Below, one piece after another: positions 46,583 to 55,600 of a stretch of 64,000 nucleotides of DNA. Within the stretch, counting starts at the first letter, position 1; the number at the start of each line of letters is the position of its first letter. Below the pieces are notes generated by a model. That model saw only the letters and a program-made list of their open reading frames with translations, was not told where the DNA came from and ran no database searches. Source of the DNA: Flavobacterium lacustre (lineage in GTDB: Bacteria; Bacteroidota; Bacteroidia; Flavobacteriales; Flavobacteriaceae); contig NZ_CP114882.2 of assembly GCF_027474525.2 (NCBI RefSeq), forward strand, positions 3,388,144-3,452,143. The letters are read 5' to 3'. Made by a program: the position numbers and the translations under genes.

Positions 46583-47299
46583 ATGATCGACTTAAAAAAT
46601 AAAAATGCCCTCATCACCGGAGCAGGAAAAGGAATAGGAAAGGCGGTTGCCATTGCTTTGGCAAAAGAAGGTGTAAATGTAATTTTGGTAGCACGAACAC
46701 AGGAAGAAATAGACAGTGTAGCTGCAAAAGCGCGTTCTTTGAGAGTAAAAGCACTTGCCATCACCGCTGATGTTGCGGATATCAATTCCGTAAACGCTGC
46801 TGTTGCAAAAGCATTGGCTGAATTTGGAACTATTGATATTTTAATCAATAATGCCGGAATTGCTGCTTTTGGAAAATTTTTAGAATTAGAGCCAACGGAT
46901 TGGGAACGCATCATACAAGTAAATTTAATGGGCGTTTATTATGTAACCCGCGCCGTTTTACCCAATATGATGGAACGACAAACGGGTGATATCATCAATA
47001 TTTCTTCAACTGCGGGATTAAACGGAAATGCTTTAACGAGTGCCTACAGCGCTTCAAAATTCGCGCTTTTAGGTTTGACTGATTCTTTGATGCAAGAAAT
47101 GCGCAAACACAACATTCGAGTTACTGCTTTAACACCAAGTACTGTAGCTACTGACATGGCCAAAGAATTAAAATTAACTGACGGGAATCCTGAAAAAGTA
47201 ATGCAATCTGAAGATATTGCGGAACTAATCATCGCACAACTCAAATTAAACCGACGCGTTTTTATCAAAAACAGTAGTATTTGGTCAACTAATCCATAG
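46583..47299 (+). CDS. Short-chain dehydrogenase/reductase, FabG-like 3-ketoacyl reductase
   Basis: The protein has 238 residues. The nucleotide motif TGAGKGIG is at residues 12-19, NNAG follows, and the catalytic Ser-Tyr-Lys is in [20 protein letters not shown]. The NAD(P) preference leans to NADPH from VARTQEE after strand 2. Homologues are annotated as 3-ketoacyl-ACP reductases, but the true substrate in this lone context is uncertain. It ends at a long bidirectional hairpin. Confidence 0.87.
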   Translation: MIDLKNKNALITGAGKGIGKAVAIALAKEGVNVILVARTQEEIDSVAAKARSLRVKALAITADVADINSVNAAVAKALAEFGTIDILINNAGIAAFGKFLELEPTDWERIIQVNLMGVYYVTRAVLPNMMERQTGDIINISSTAGLNGNALTSAYSASKFALLGLTDSLMQEMRKHNIRVTALTPSTVATDMAKELKLTDGNPEKVMQSEDIAELIIAQLKLNRRVFIKNSSIWSTNP

Positions 47300-47335
47300 A
47301 ACTGTCAAAAGTCTTAAAGTCGAATGACCGTCAGA

Positions 47336-47406
47336 TAATAAAAAACCATTAAGAGATTAAGTTTCATTAAGTTTTACCTTAATTTTCTTAATCTCTTAAT
47401 GGTTTT
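47336..47406. terminator. Bidirectional terminator between the SDR gene and mtaB
   Basis: ACCATTAAGAGATTAAG and CTTAATCTCTTAATGGT form a perfect 17-bp stem with about 25 bases in the loop. A-rich and T-rich tails flank both sides, so it can terminate transcription from either direction between convergent genes. Confidence 0.85.
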
Positions 47407-47426
47407 TCAAGTGTTTATCAATTGAT

Positions 47427-48755
47427 TTAAGCTAGAGCCGAAATAAAATCCATTCGTACACTCCCGTCTTCATCAATTTTTGTCAAATTGATTTCACGCA
47501 ACGTATTCACTAACTCCGGATTCCAAGGTGTTTTTACTTTCACATAATTTTCGGTAAAACCGTGAATGTATCCTTCTTTATTTTCACTTTCAAACAAAAC
47601 AGTTCTGTTGGAACCCAATTGACTTTCATAAAAAGCACGACGCTTTTTAACGGATAAACCACGTAACATTTTGCTCCTTTTGGCCCGTACATTGGCAGGA
47701 ACAACTCCTTCCATATCGGCAGCTTCTGTATTATCCCTTTCGGAATAGGTAAAAACATGCAAATAAGAAATATTCATTTCGTTCAAAAAATGATACGTTT
47801 CCAGGAAATGTTCATCGGTTTCACCAGGAAAACCAACAATCACATCCACACCAATACACGCATGTGGCATTACTTCACGAATTTTATTTACTCTTTCGGT
47901 ATATACTTCACGTTGGTAACGTCGTTTCATTAATTTCAAAATGTCATTGCTTCCGGATTGCAACGGAATATGAAAATGCGGTACAAAAGTTCGACTTTTA
48001 GATACAAATTCTATCGTTTCATTTTTCAATAAATTGGGTTCTATAGAGGATATTCGCAATCTTTCGATGCCTTCAACTGTATCTAAAGCCTGAACCAATT
48101 CTAAGAAAGTATGCTCGTGTTTTTTATTTCCAAATTCCCCTTTTCCGTAATCTCCGATATTTACACCCGTCAGAACAATTTCTTTGATGTTTTGTTTAGA
48201 GATATCGTAGGCATTTTTCAATACATTTTCTAACTCATCACTTCTAGAAATTCCTCGAGCTAATGGAATGGTACAATATGTACATTTATAATCACAACCG
48301 TCTTGCACTTTCAGGAATGCGCGGGTTCGGTCGCCAATAGAGTAACTGCCTACATAAAAATCGGCTTCGGCAATTTCGCAGGAATGTACTTCACCGAAAT
48401 CATTCTTGGACAAATCATTGATATAATCTGCCAATTTAAATTTTTCGGTTGCGCCAAGCACTAAATCCACTCCATCTACATTCGCCAGTTCTTCGGGTTT
48501 CAATTGGGCGTAACAGCCCACCGCCGCAACAAAAGCTTTGTCATTCAACTTCATTGCTTTACGCACCACTTGTTTGAATTGTTTATCGGCATTTTCAGTT
48601 ACCGAACACGTATTAATCACATACATATCGGCTACTTCCTCAAAATCCACTCGATCAAAACCTTCGTCTTGTAAATTTCGGGCAATGGTCGATGTTTCCG
48701 AAAAGTTCAGTTTACAGCCCAAGGTATAAAAGGCCACTTTTTTTCTGTTTTCCAT
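47427..48755 (-). CDS. mtaB: tRNA t6A37 methylthiotransferase MtaB
   Basis: The protein has 442 residues. It opens with the UPF0004 segment FYTLGCKLNFSETS, followed by the two further cluster cysteines, then radical-SAM CDYKCTYC, and ends in a TRAM-like region. MtaB turns t6A at position 37 of ANN-decoding tRNAs into ms2t6A. The LGCKLN start distinguishes MtaB from MiaB and RimO. The ATG at 48755 is preferred to a TTG at 48767. Confidence 0.94.
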   Translation of the reverse strand: MENRKKVAFYTLGCKLNFSETSTIARNLQDEGFDRVDFEEVADMYVINTCSVTENADKQFKQVVRKAMKLNDKAFVAAVGCYAQLKPEELANVDGVDLVLGATEKFKLADYINDLSKNDFGEVHSCEIAEADFYVGSYSIGDRTRAFLKVQDGCDYKCTYCTIPLARGISRSDELENVLKNAYDISKQNIKEIVLTGVNIGDYGKGEFGNKKHEHTFLELVQALDTVEGIERLRISSIEPNLLKNETIEFVSKSRTFVPHFHIPLQSGSNDILKLMKRRYQREVYTERVNKIREVMPHACIGVDVIVGFPGETDEHFLETYHFLNEMNISYLHVFTYSERDNTEAADMEGVVPANVRAKRSKMLRGLSVKKRRAFYESQLGSNRTVLFESENKEGYIHGFTENYVKVKTPWNPELVNTLREINLTKIDEDGSVRMDFISALA

Positions 48756-48799
48756 AAGATAACTCAATTAATGAAATCGTTGTCAATAAATTGAGTGCG

Positions 48800-48807
48800 C
48801 AAATTTA
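48800..48807 (-). promoter_or_regulatory. -7 promoter element for mtaB
   Basis: TAAATTTG on the minus strand matches TAnnTTTG, 45 bases before the ATG. No -33 TTG at the usual distance. Confidence 0.5.
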
Positions 48808-48851
48808 CGAACTAAATCTATAAATTTTTCGATAACACCTATTTTATTAAA

Positions 48852-48899
48852 AAAACAAAATCCGATACTTCCTCTTTTTACAAGACAAAATATCGGATA
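48852..48899 (-). terminator. Terminator of the HAD-phosphatase operon
   Basis: On the minus strand TCCGATA pairs with TATCGGA, and adjacent bases partly pair, followed by a T-rich run. The loop is long (about 23 bases), so it is a weaker call than the others. Confidence 0.55.
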
Positions 48900-48925
48900 C
48901 TAAATTATTATTTTTGATTTAAAAT

Positions 48926-49723
48926 CTAATTCAAAATAAATCGTCTCACCACCTCGGCTACACCATGATTGTTATTGGATGCAACGATAACATCGGCTTT
49001 GTCTCTCAATTCTGGATCTACATTATCTACCCAAACCCCTAATCCTGCGTATTCAATCATCGTCAAATCATTTCCTGCATTTCCTACAGCAATGATTTCA
49101 CTTTGAAGAATATTCAATTTTTCGGCCAAAAATTTGATGCTGGCTCCTTTGTCAATACCGTTTTGAGCTACTTCCAGAAAGAATGGTTTTGACATGCATA
49201 CACTAAGATGTGGCATGGCTAATTTCAAATCTTTTTCAACTTCTTTGAGGTAACTTGGTTCTTCTAATAAAATACATTTTATCGCTGCAGATTTAACGGC
49301 ATCTTTAAAATTAAGTACTTTATTATGTTCTAAACCGGTAATTGTTCGCTCCACTTCAATGTACTCAGAATCGGTTTCACTCACAATTTTACCATCAACA
49401 TAGGTAATAATATGGGTCTTACTTTTCAAACTGTAATCATACAATTCGTGAATTTGTTGCTGACTTAAAGTCTGCTCAAAAATGATTTTATCTTCTTTTA
49501 AATCCGTAATTACAGCTCCGTTATACGATATCATAAAGGAATTATCCAATTGTAATTCTTTTGCATAAGCAGTCATTGCAGGTGTTGGTCGACCCGAAGC
49601 CAAAACGACATAAACGCCTAACTCTTGCGCCTTAAATAACATTGTTGCATTCTCGTTTGAAATAGTATGATCGTCAGTTAACAACGTATCATCCATATCT
49701 AAAACTAACATTTTGTATTTCAT
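48926..49723 (-). CDS. Cof-type HAD-IIB sugar-phosphatase-like hydrolase
   Basis: The protein has 265 residues. Motif I is LDMDDTLLTDD with the catalytic aspartates, motif II is LASGRP, and the cap domain of the Cof type follows. The late motif reads VGNAGNDLTMIEYAG, where many relatives have GD first; here the first aspartate is N, but ND is retained. Substrates are usually sugar or nucleotide phosphates. It is the last gene of a minus-strand set with a DUF2007 protein upstream. Confidence 0.87.
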   Translation of the reverse strand: MKYKMLVLDMDDTLLTDDHTISNENATMLFKAQELGVYVVLASGRPTPAMTAYAKELQLDNSFMISYNGAVITDLKEDKIIFEQTLSQQQIHELYDYSLKSKTHIITYVDGKIVSETDSEYIEVERTITGLEHNKVLNFKDAVKSAAIKCILLEEPSYLKEVEKDLKLAMPHLSVCMSKPFFLEVAQNGIDKGASIKFLAEKLNILQSEIIAVGNAGNDLTMIEYAGLGVWVDNVDPELRDKADVIVASNNNHGVAEVVRRFILN

Positions 49724-49741
49724 ATCACTCTGATTTTGAAT

Positions 49742-49960
49742 CTAAATACTCAATCTAAATTCTTCAATTACGGGATTTGCTTTAGCGAAATCAACCTCTT
49801 GAATAAACAATTCAACAGCCAAATCTGAATTCCCAAAACCGGCTAATCTAGCTGATTGTATATTGTTTTTTATTACTGTATTTACTCCCGCCGCTTCAAT
49901 TTTTTCCTGTAAAGCAGTAGCTAATATTTCGCTTCCCGAAAACACTTTCATCAATCCCAT
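49742..49960 (-). CDS. DUF2007-family small protein
   Basis: The protein has 72 residues. The VFSGSEILATALQEKIEAAGVNTVIKNN start and the VELFIQEVDFAKANPVIEEF end match the DUF2007 pattern, a PII-like-fold signalling module. An ATG three codons in could also be the start. It lies 15 bases after the DEAD-like gene and 18 bases before the HAD gene, so all three are probably in one unit. Confidence 0.8.
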   Translation of the reverse strand: MGLMKVFSGSEILATALQEKIEAAGVNTVIKNNIQSARLAGFGNSDLAVELFIQEVDFAKANPVIEEFRLSI

Positions 49961-49975
49961 CTGTATAATTTTATA

Positions 49976-50689
49976 TTAATTTTCTTCTTGTTCGTTCTCT
50001 TCCAGCTCTTCAAAATCATCATCTTCTTCCCTTTCCGAATTTTCCTCTTCTTCTAGATCTTCTTCATCTTGGTCTTCTTCATCAAAATCGAAAACATAAG
50101 GTTCAAGCAACATTTTATCGGCTAAAATCTCAATTCTTTCCGTAAACTGTTCCGAGAAAATAATACGTTGTGTTTTCGCAATGCTGTTTGAAATTCGCAT
50201 GATTTTAGTTTCATGACGCAATTTCAAAATTGGGTCGGCATCATCAAGAATAAACATTTTCAAACGGTTTACGTTGTAACCGGCTGTGGTAAACATTTCG
50301 CTTAATTTATTTGGAGTACCAATCAAAACATCAATTCCGGTAGAAATATAGTTTTTATCGTATTCCATATCACCTTTATCATGCACACCATAAACACGCA
50401 AATCGGTATATTTTCCGAACTTTTCAAAAAGTTCTTCCATTGCCAAAACTTTGGCTTTGTCTTCAACGATAATCAAAGCACGAGGGGATTCTTCCCCTTC
50501 ACGAACTAATTGCTGAATTACATTGATGACAATTGTTGTTGATTTTCCGGTTCCGTTTTGACCAATAATGATACAATCTGCCCCACTTTTTAGGGTCGAA
50601 AAAGTTTCTTGTTGCATCGCATTGGCTTCGGTTAAACCATTTTCAATCAAAGCCTCTTGTAACTTTTCGTTTATTTTTTTTAGTTTCAT
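49976..50689 (-). CDS. Single-domain, degenerate DEAD-box-like protein with an acidic tail
   Basis: The protein has 237 residues and covers only the first RecA-like domain of a DEAD-box helicase. Walker A is IIGQNGTGKS (43-50), a Q-motif glutamine pair sits at Q26-Q27, TPNKLSE replaces the TPGR motif, the DEAD box reads D149-D-A-D152, and motif III is FSE instead of SAT. No second RecA domain follows. The last 38 residues are nearly all D and E with spacers. It probably lacks helicase activity by itself. Regulated ATP binding or RNA/protein interaction is possible, by inference. Confidence 0.75.
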   Translation of the reverse strand: MKLKKINEKLQEALIENGLTEANAMQQETFSTLKSGADCIIIGQNGTGKSTTIVINVIQQLVREGEESPRALIIVEDKAKVLAMEELFEKFGKYTDLRVYGVHDKGDMEYDKNYISTGIDVLIGTPNKLSEMFTTAGYNVNRLKMFILDDADPILKLRHETKIMRISNSIAKTQRIIFSEQFTERIEILADKMLLEPYVFDFDEEDQDEEDLEEEENSEREEDDDFEELEENEQEEN

Positions 50690-50698
50690 CTATTTTAG

Positions 50699-50734
50699 AT
50701 TGAAAGAGTTAACTATTTTAAAATTGAAAGAGTT
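50699..50734. repeat. Direct repeat upstream of the DEAD-like gene
   Basis: ATTGAAAGAGTT occurs at 50699-50710 and again at 50723-50734, with starts 24 bases apart, in the gap between the response-regulator stop and the DEAD-like start. It may be a binding site; no factor is identified. Confidence 0.55.
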
Positions 50735-50773
50735 CCTTCCTATTTTTAAATTATTCCTCTTTAAATTATTTAA

Positions 50774-51937
50774 TTATTTTGATGCGAATAATTTCACGTC
50801 ATTTTCAGAAATTTCGGTTCCGCCAAGGATAATCAAACGTTCCACCACATTTCGAAGTTCCCGAATATTTCCTGTCCAATCGTATTCCTGCAATAATTTT
50901 ATGGCTTCAGGAGAAAAATGTTTCATAGCATTTCCTTGTTCAGAAGCAATTTTTTCGGCAAAATGTTGAATTAAACTCGGAATATCATCCCTTCTGTCAT
51001 TCAAAGCAGGAACTTTAATCAGGATTACGGCTAAACGATGGTATAAATCTTCCCGGAAACGACCTTCGGCAATTTCAGTTTTCAAATCTTTATTAGTTGC
51101 GGCAACAACTCGAACATCAACTTTAATGTCTTTATCCGCGCCTACTCTGGTAATCATGCTTTCTTGTAAAGCCCGTAATACTTTGGCTTGAGCCGAAAGA
51201 CTCATATCACCTATTTCATCCAAAAAAATGGTTCCTTTATCTGCAGCTTCAAACTTACCGGCGCGATCTTTTACTGCCGATGTAAAAGCTCCTTTTACGT
51301 GACCAAACAACTCACTTTCTATCAATTCAGAAGGAATAGCAGCACAATTCACTTCAATTAACGGAAAATTAGCTCTTTCGCTTTTTTCATGCAATTGATG
51401 GGCCACCAGTTCTTTTCCGGTTCCGTTTGGGCCTGTAATCAAAACTCTGGCTTCGGTTTGGGCCACCTTGTCAATCATCAATTTGATGTGATTGATAGCA
51501 TCGCTGTCGCCAATCATTTCGTAATTTTTGCTGACTTTTTTCTTCAGGATTTTATTCTCAACTACGAGTTGTTTTTTGTCTAATGCATTTCGAACGGTAT
51601 TCAACAGTCGGTTCAAATCGGGTGGTTTTGAAATATAATCAAATGCACCCAAACGCATTGTATTTATTGCTGTTTCCATATCTCCGTGACCGGAAATCAT
51701 GACCATCGGAATCTCTGGTTTTATTTTTTTTACGGCTTCTAATACTTCAACACCGTCCATTTTGGGCATTTTGATGTCGCACAATACTAAATCGTAGTCG
51801 TTATTCTTGATTTTTTCAAGTCCAATTATGCCGTCTTCAGCATCTTCAACTTGATACGTATCGCTTTCTTCCGTAAGTATTTTGGTTAACACTCTTCGGA
51901 TAGCAGCTTCGTCTTCTATGATTAATATTTTACTCAT
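50774..51937 (-). CDS. Sigma-54-type (NtrC-like) response regulator lacking a DNA-binding domain
   Basis: The protein has 387 residues. The receiver has phospho-acceptor D54 and K104, then an AAA+ domain with Walker A GPNGTGKE at 169-176, the sigma-54 contact loop GAFTSA at 216-221 (normally GAFTGA) and Walker B FLDE at D240-E241. The protein ends shortly after the R-finger region, so no Fis-type helix-turn-helix is present. It sits downstream of an ABC exporter. The sensor kinase is not in the window. Confidence 0.88.
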   Translation of the reverse strand: MSKILIIEDEAAIRRVLTKILTEESDTYQVEDAEDGIIGLEKIKNNDYDLVLCDIKMPKMDGVEVLEAVKKIKPEIPMVMISGHGDMETAINTMRLGAFDYISKPPDLNRLLNTVRNALDKKQLVVENKILKKKVSKNYEMIGDSDAINHIKLMIDKVAQTEARVLITGPNGTGKELVAHQLHEKSERANFPLIEVNCAAIPSELIESELFGHVKGAFTSAVKDRAGKFEAADKGTIFLDEIGDMSLSAQAKVLRALQESMITRVGADKDIKVDVRVVAATNKDLKTEIAEGRFREDLYHRLAVILIKVPALNDRRDDIPSLIQHFAEKIASEQGNAMKHFSPEAIKLLQEYDWTGNIRELRNVVERLIILGGTEISENDVKLFASK

Positions 51938-51958
51938 TTGTATTTTGGGGTTAATCGT

Positions 51959-53275
51959 TTAATATTTTAACCATTTATATAATTCTTTCCAAGTTGGTTT
52001 TTTACCATACATCAAGATTCCAACCCGGTATATTTTTGAAGCAAACCAAACAACCAAAAAGAAGGTTGCAAATAAAATAATTACCGAAATAACAATTTGC
52101 CACCAAGGTACGCCAAAAGGAATTCGCATCAACATAACAATAGGCGATGTCAACGGAATCATAGAAAAAACAGTTGCAATTGTACCATGAGGATCATTAA
52201 TCACGGTAAAAAAACCGATATAAACGCCCAGAATTAATGGCATAATTATAGGCAATAAAAATTGTTGCGAATCTGTTTCGTTATCAACTGCAGCTCCAAT
52301 TGCAGCATAAAATGAACTGTATAAAAAATATCCTCCAATGAAATAGATAACAAAACTGATTAACAGAGTTGCTATGGGTAAATTCCATAATTCCTTAATA
52401 TACATTTGGGCAGTCGATGCAAATTCTTGTTGAGCTGCATGCATCATTTCTGGTGGGACTTTTGCCGTTGGTCCTACATTTACACCAAAGAACAACGAAG
52501 CCGAAAACATTAGAACTAAGCCGATGACAGTCCAAATAAAGAATTGTAGAATCCCCGCTAATGAAGTCCCTATTATTTTCCCCATCATCAACTGAAATGG
52601 TTTTACCGAGGAAATAATAATTTCAACAATACGATTGGTTTTTTCTTCTATTACACTTCGCATCACCATGTTTCCGTAAATGATAATAAACATCATAATA
52701 AGATATCCAAAAGCTCCACCAATACCTATTTTTATTTCGTTAAGACCTCTCAAACTTTCTTCTCCGGATGCTTTAGATAAATTAATCGACACATTTGCTT
52801 CGGCATTTTTGATTACCGTTATATCTAATTTGGCCGCTTGATAATTAATTGCCGTTAATTTTTTTGCAATTACATCCTGAACATCTTCAACAAAAGAAAT
52901 ACTTGGACTGTCATTAGAAATAAATTGTATTTTATTTTCTAAGTCTTTCGGGCTATCTAATTTTGGAATGTATAACAGGCCCTCATAGCTTTCATTTGTA
53001 ATACTGTCTTTCAAAAATTTTATATCTATCAGGGATAAATCGAGGTATTTATATTCACCATTTTTTGTATTTTTCGACGTAAATTCTTTTACAAAAATCC
53101 CTGTTTCATCATGAATTCCTATTCGTTTCGTTTCCGCTTTCATAGCACTCAAATAGCCTACAAAAGCAGCTATACCAACAAAAAGCAACGGACTCAAAAA
53201 AGTCATTACGATGAAGGATTTGTTGCGTACTTTGGCAATAAATTCTCTTTTTATAATTAATGATATAATGCTCAT
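51959..53275 (-). CDS. ABC-2-type export permease (NatB-like)
   Basis: The protein has 438 residues with one N-terminal membrane helix, a large extracytoplasmic domain (about residues 45-180) and a block of five or six helices to the end. SVIEEKTNRIVEIIISSVKPFQLMMGKIIG is the ABC-2 family signature. It pairs with the ATPase gene upstream, 75 bases away. NatAB-type systems export Na+ or peptides; substrate here is unknown. Confidence 0.87.
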   Translation of the reverse strand: MSIISLIIKREFIAKVRNKSFIVMTFLSPLLFVGIAAFVGYLSAMKAETKRIGIHDETGIFVKEFTSKNTKNGEYKYLDLSLIDIKFLKDSITNESYEGLLYIPKLDSPKDLENKIQFISNDSPSISFVEDVQDVIAKKLTAINYQAAKLDITVIKNAEANVSINLSKASGEESLRGLNEIKIGIGGAFGYLIMMFIIIYGNMVMRSVIEEKTNRIVEIIISSVKPFQLMMGKIIGTSLAGILQFFIWTVIGLVLMFSASLFFGVNVGPTAKVPPEMMHAAQQEFASTAQMYIKELWNLPIATLLISFVIYFIGGYFLYSSFYAAIGAAVDNETDSQQFLLPIIMPLILGVYIGFFTVINDPHGTIATVFSMIPLTSPIVMLMRIPFGVPWWQIVISVIILFATFFLVVWFASKIYRVGILMYGKKPTWKELYKWLKY

Positions 53276-53350
53276 TTATTCTGATTTTAGTTTTTTAGAC
53301 TTCTTACATTTCAGGTTTCAAATAATCCGAAATCTAAAAAGAAGAACAGT

Positions 53351-54271
53351 CTATTTTGTTACTGTTTGGATAAAAATATCATTTACACTTGGAATTTTTT
53401 CTACAAAATGAGTGACTTGACCTCGTTGTGTAAGAATATTCAATAACCCATTTGGTGTCGAATTCCCTAATTGAATTTCGAGTTTCAATTCGTTATTCAA
53501 AGATTTAAAATTGGCTTGACCCACCGTATATTTTTGTGTAAGATCAAACATCAAGCCTTCTACATGATCCGACAAAATACCCACCTCAAAACTGTTAGTT
53601 TTAAACTGTCGCTTTACATCATCTAATTTCCCTTCAATCAACTTATTCGATTGATGAATTAACGCGATATGATCACACAATTCTTCGACACTTTCCATTC
53701 GGTGCGTGGAGAAAATGATTGTTGAACCCTGCTCTTTCAGCGCTAAAATCTCATCTTTAATAAGATTTGCATTTACAGGATCAAAACCCGAAAAAGGTTC
53801 ATCAAAAATCAATAATTTAGGTTTATGCAGCACACAAACCACAAACTGAATTTTCTGAGCCATTCCTTTTGAAAGTTCCTCAATTTTCTTGTTCCACCAT
53901 CCTTGTATTTCTAATCTGTCGAACCAATAATCCAATTGTATTTTGGCTTCTGTTTTAGAAAGTCCTTTCATTTGTGCCAAATACAAACATTGCTCCCCTA
54001 CTTTCATCGATTTGTATAATCCGCGTTCTTCCGGAAGATAGCCAATGTATTGTACGTGTTTGGGTTGCAATTTTTCTCCATCCAAAATAATTTCTCCACT
54101 ATCCGGTAATGTAATTTGGTTTATAATTCGAATAAGAGATGTTTTTCCGGCACCGTTAGGCCCTAAAAGCCCATAAATACTCCCTTTAGGAACGGTTAAA
54201 GAAACTTCGTTAAGCGCAACGAAATCACCATATTGCTTCACTACTTTATTGACTTCGAGAATGGTACTCAT
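53351..54271 (-). CDS. ABC exporter ATPase (NatA-like)
   Basis: The protein has 306 residues. Walker A is GPNGAGKT near residue 37, signature LSKGMAQ, Walker B LLIFDEP and the H-loop in FSTHRM. The C-terminal 90 residues are a DUF4162-like domain seen in NatA and similar ATPases. It serves the permease gene downstream. A possible -7 element lies at 54291-54298. Confidence 0.9.
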   Translation of the reverse strand: MSTILEVNKVVKQYGDFVALNEVSLTVPKGSIYGLLGPNGAGKTSLIRIINQITLPDSGEIILDGEKLQPKHVQYIGYLPEERGLYKSMKVGEQCLYLAQMKGLSKTEAKIQLDYWFDRLEIQGWWNKKIEELSKGMAQKIQFVVCVLHKPKLLIFDEPFSGFDPVNANLIKDEILALKEQGSTIIFSTHRMESVEELCDHIALIHQSNKLIEGKLDDVKRQFKTNSFEVGILSDHVEGLMFDLTQKYTVGQANFKSLNNELKLEIQLGNSTPNGLLNILTQRGQVTHFVEKIPSVNDIFIQTVTK

Positions 54272-54290
54272 ACTGAATTTTTAATTGGTG

Positions 54291-54298
54291 TAAAAGTA
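54291..54298 (-). promoter_or_regulatory. -7 element candidate for the NatAB-like operon
   Basis: TACTTTTA on the minus strand differs from TAnnTTTG at the last base. It lies 20 bases before the ATG and directly after the dnaJ terminator. Confidence 0.4.
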
Positions 54299-54334
54299 AA
54301 TAATTAGGTCCAAAACAGGTATAATTGTTTACAT

Positions 54335-54367
54335 AAAAACCCCATCCTTGATTTGACAAGAATGGGG
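54335..54367 (-). terminator. Intrinsic terminator of dnaJ
   Basis: On the minus strand CCCCATTCTTG and CAAGGATGGGG pair with one mismatch around a TCAAAT loop, followed by a T run. Confidence 0.85.
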
Positions 54368-54413
54368 ATTATATTGAATGAGACGCGATAAATCATGTCC
54401 CTGTTGTTTTTTA

Positions 54414-55526
54414 TTAAGAGAACATATCTTTTACTTTTTCGAAAAAGGACTTGTCTGACTTCTCTGGATTTGGAATGAAATTTTCATCCGTCAGGTTTTT
54501 TTCAAAAAACTGTTTTTGTTCTTTATTTAATGTTTTTGGAGTCCAAACATTTACATGAACCAGTAAATCTCCGTTTCCGTATCCATTAATACTTGGAATA
54601 CCTTTTCCTTTCAAGCGAAGAATTTTACCGGATTGAATGCCTTCTTCCAATTTGATTCTCACTTTTCCGTTGATAGCTTCAATATCTTTTGAAATTCCTA
54701 AAACCGCTTCCGAAAAACTCACATATAAATCGTAATGTAAATTCTCTCCTTCACGTTTCAAAAACTCATGTTCAATCTCTTCAATAGCAACAATTAAATC
54801 TCCAGGAATACTATTTCCCGGGGCATCATTTCCTTTATTGGAAACCTTCAATTGCATGCCGTCAACCACTCCTGCAGGTATTTTTATTGAAACCGTTTCG
54901 TCCTCAAGAATCATTCCTTGTGAATCTGCATCGGCTGGTTTTTTATCCAAAATCTGACCTGAACCATTACAAGTAGGACAGGTTGAAGCAGATTGCATTC
55001 TTCCCAAAATAGTATTTGTCACACGCATCACTTGTCCTTGACCGTTACAGGTAGAACAGGTTTTATAGATTACACCAGGAGCTTGAACTTTACGTTTTAC
55101 TTTGACTTTTTTCTCCACGCCATTGGCAATTTCTTCCAATGTCAATTTTACTTTTATACGAAGATTACTTCCTTTTGCACGACGGGCTCTTCCTCCGCCT
55201 CCGCCACTAAAACCTCCGAAACCGCTTCCGAAAATATCACCAAACTGACTAAAAATATCATCCATATTCATACCGCCATGACCACCGCCAAAACCTCCAG
55301 AACCATCAAAAGCTTGATGTCCGTATTGATCGTATTTGGCTTTTTTCTGAGGATCACTTAATACTTCATAGGCTTCAGCAGCCAATTTGAATTTTTCTTC
55401 TGCCTCTTTGTCGCCTGGATTTTTGTCAGGATGAAATTGTATAGCGCTTTTTCGGTATGCTTTTTTTATTTCAGCAGCATCTGCACTTCTTGAAATGCCT
55501 AATATTTCGTAAAAATCTTTCTTCAT
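54414..55526 (-). CDS. dnaJ: Chaperone DnaJ with a reduced zinc-finger region
   Basis: The protein has 370 residues. The J domain is at residues 4-66 with HPD at 32-34, followed by a Gly/Phe-rich region near 74-115. The cysteine-rich region has only two CxxCxGxG motifs (C157-C160 and C183-C186) instead of the usual four, so only one zinc site can form. The C-terminal substrate domain follows and ends near the usual place. It stimulates DnaK and binds unfolded chains. A nine-codon upstream extension exists but the ATG at 55526, next to [10 protein letters not shown], is the real start. It lies downstream of grpE. Confidence 0.93.
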   Translation of the reverse strand: MKKDFYEILGISRSADAAEIKKAYRKSAIQFHPDKNPGDKEAEEKFKLAAEAYEVLSDPQKKAKYDQYGHQAFDGSGGFGGGHGGMNMDDIFSQFGDIFGSGFGGFSGGGGGRARRAKGSNLRIKVKLTLEEIANGVEKKVKVKRKVQAPGVIYKTCSTCNGQGQVMRVTNTILGRMQSASTCPTCNGSGQILDKKPADADSQGMILEDETVSIKIPAGVVDGMQLKVSNKGNDAPGNSIPGDLIVAIEEIEHEFLKREGENLHYDLYVSFSEAVLGISKDIEAINGKVRIKLEEGIQSGKILRLKGKGIPSINGYGNGDLLVHVNVWTPKTLNKEQKQFFEKNLTDENFIPNPEKSDKSFFEKVKDMFS

Positions 55527-55600
55527 TTTTATTTTTTTATGCAATACAGACACAATTTATTGTGTCTTTGTCCCATTAATAAGATACGATTTACGTGTCT

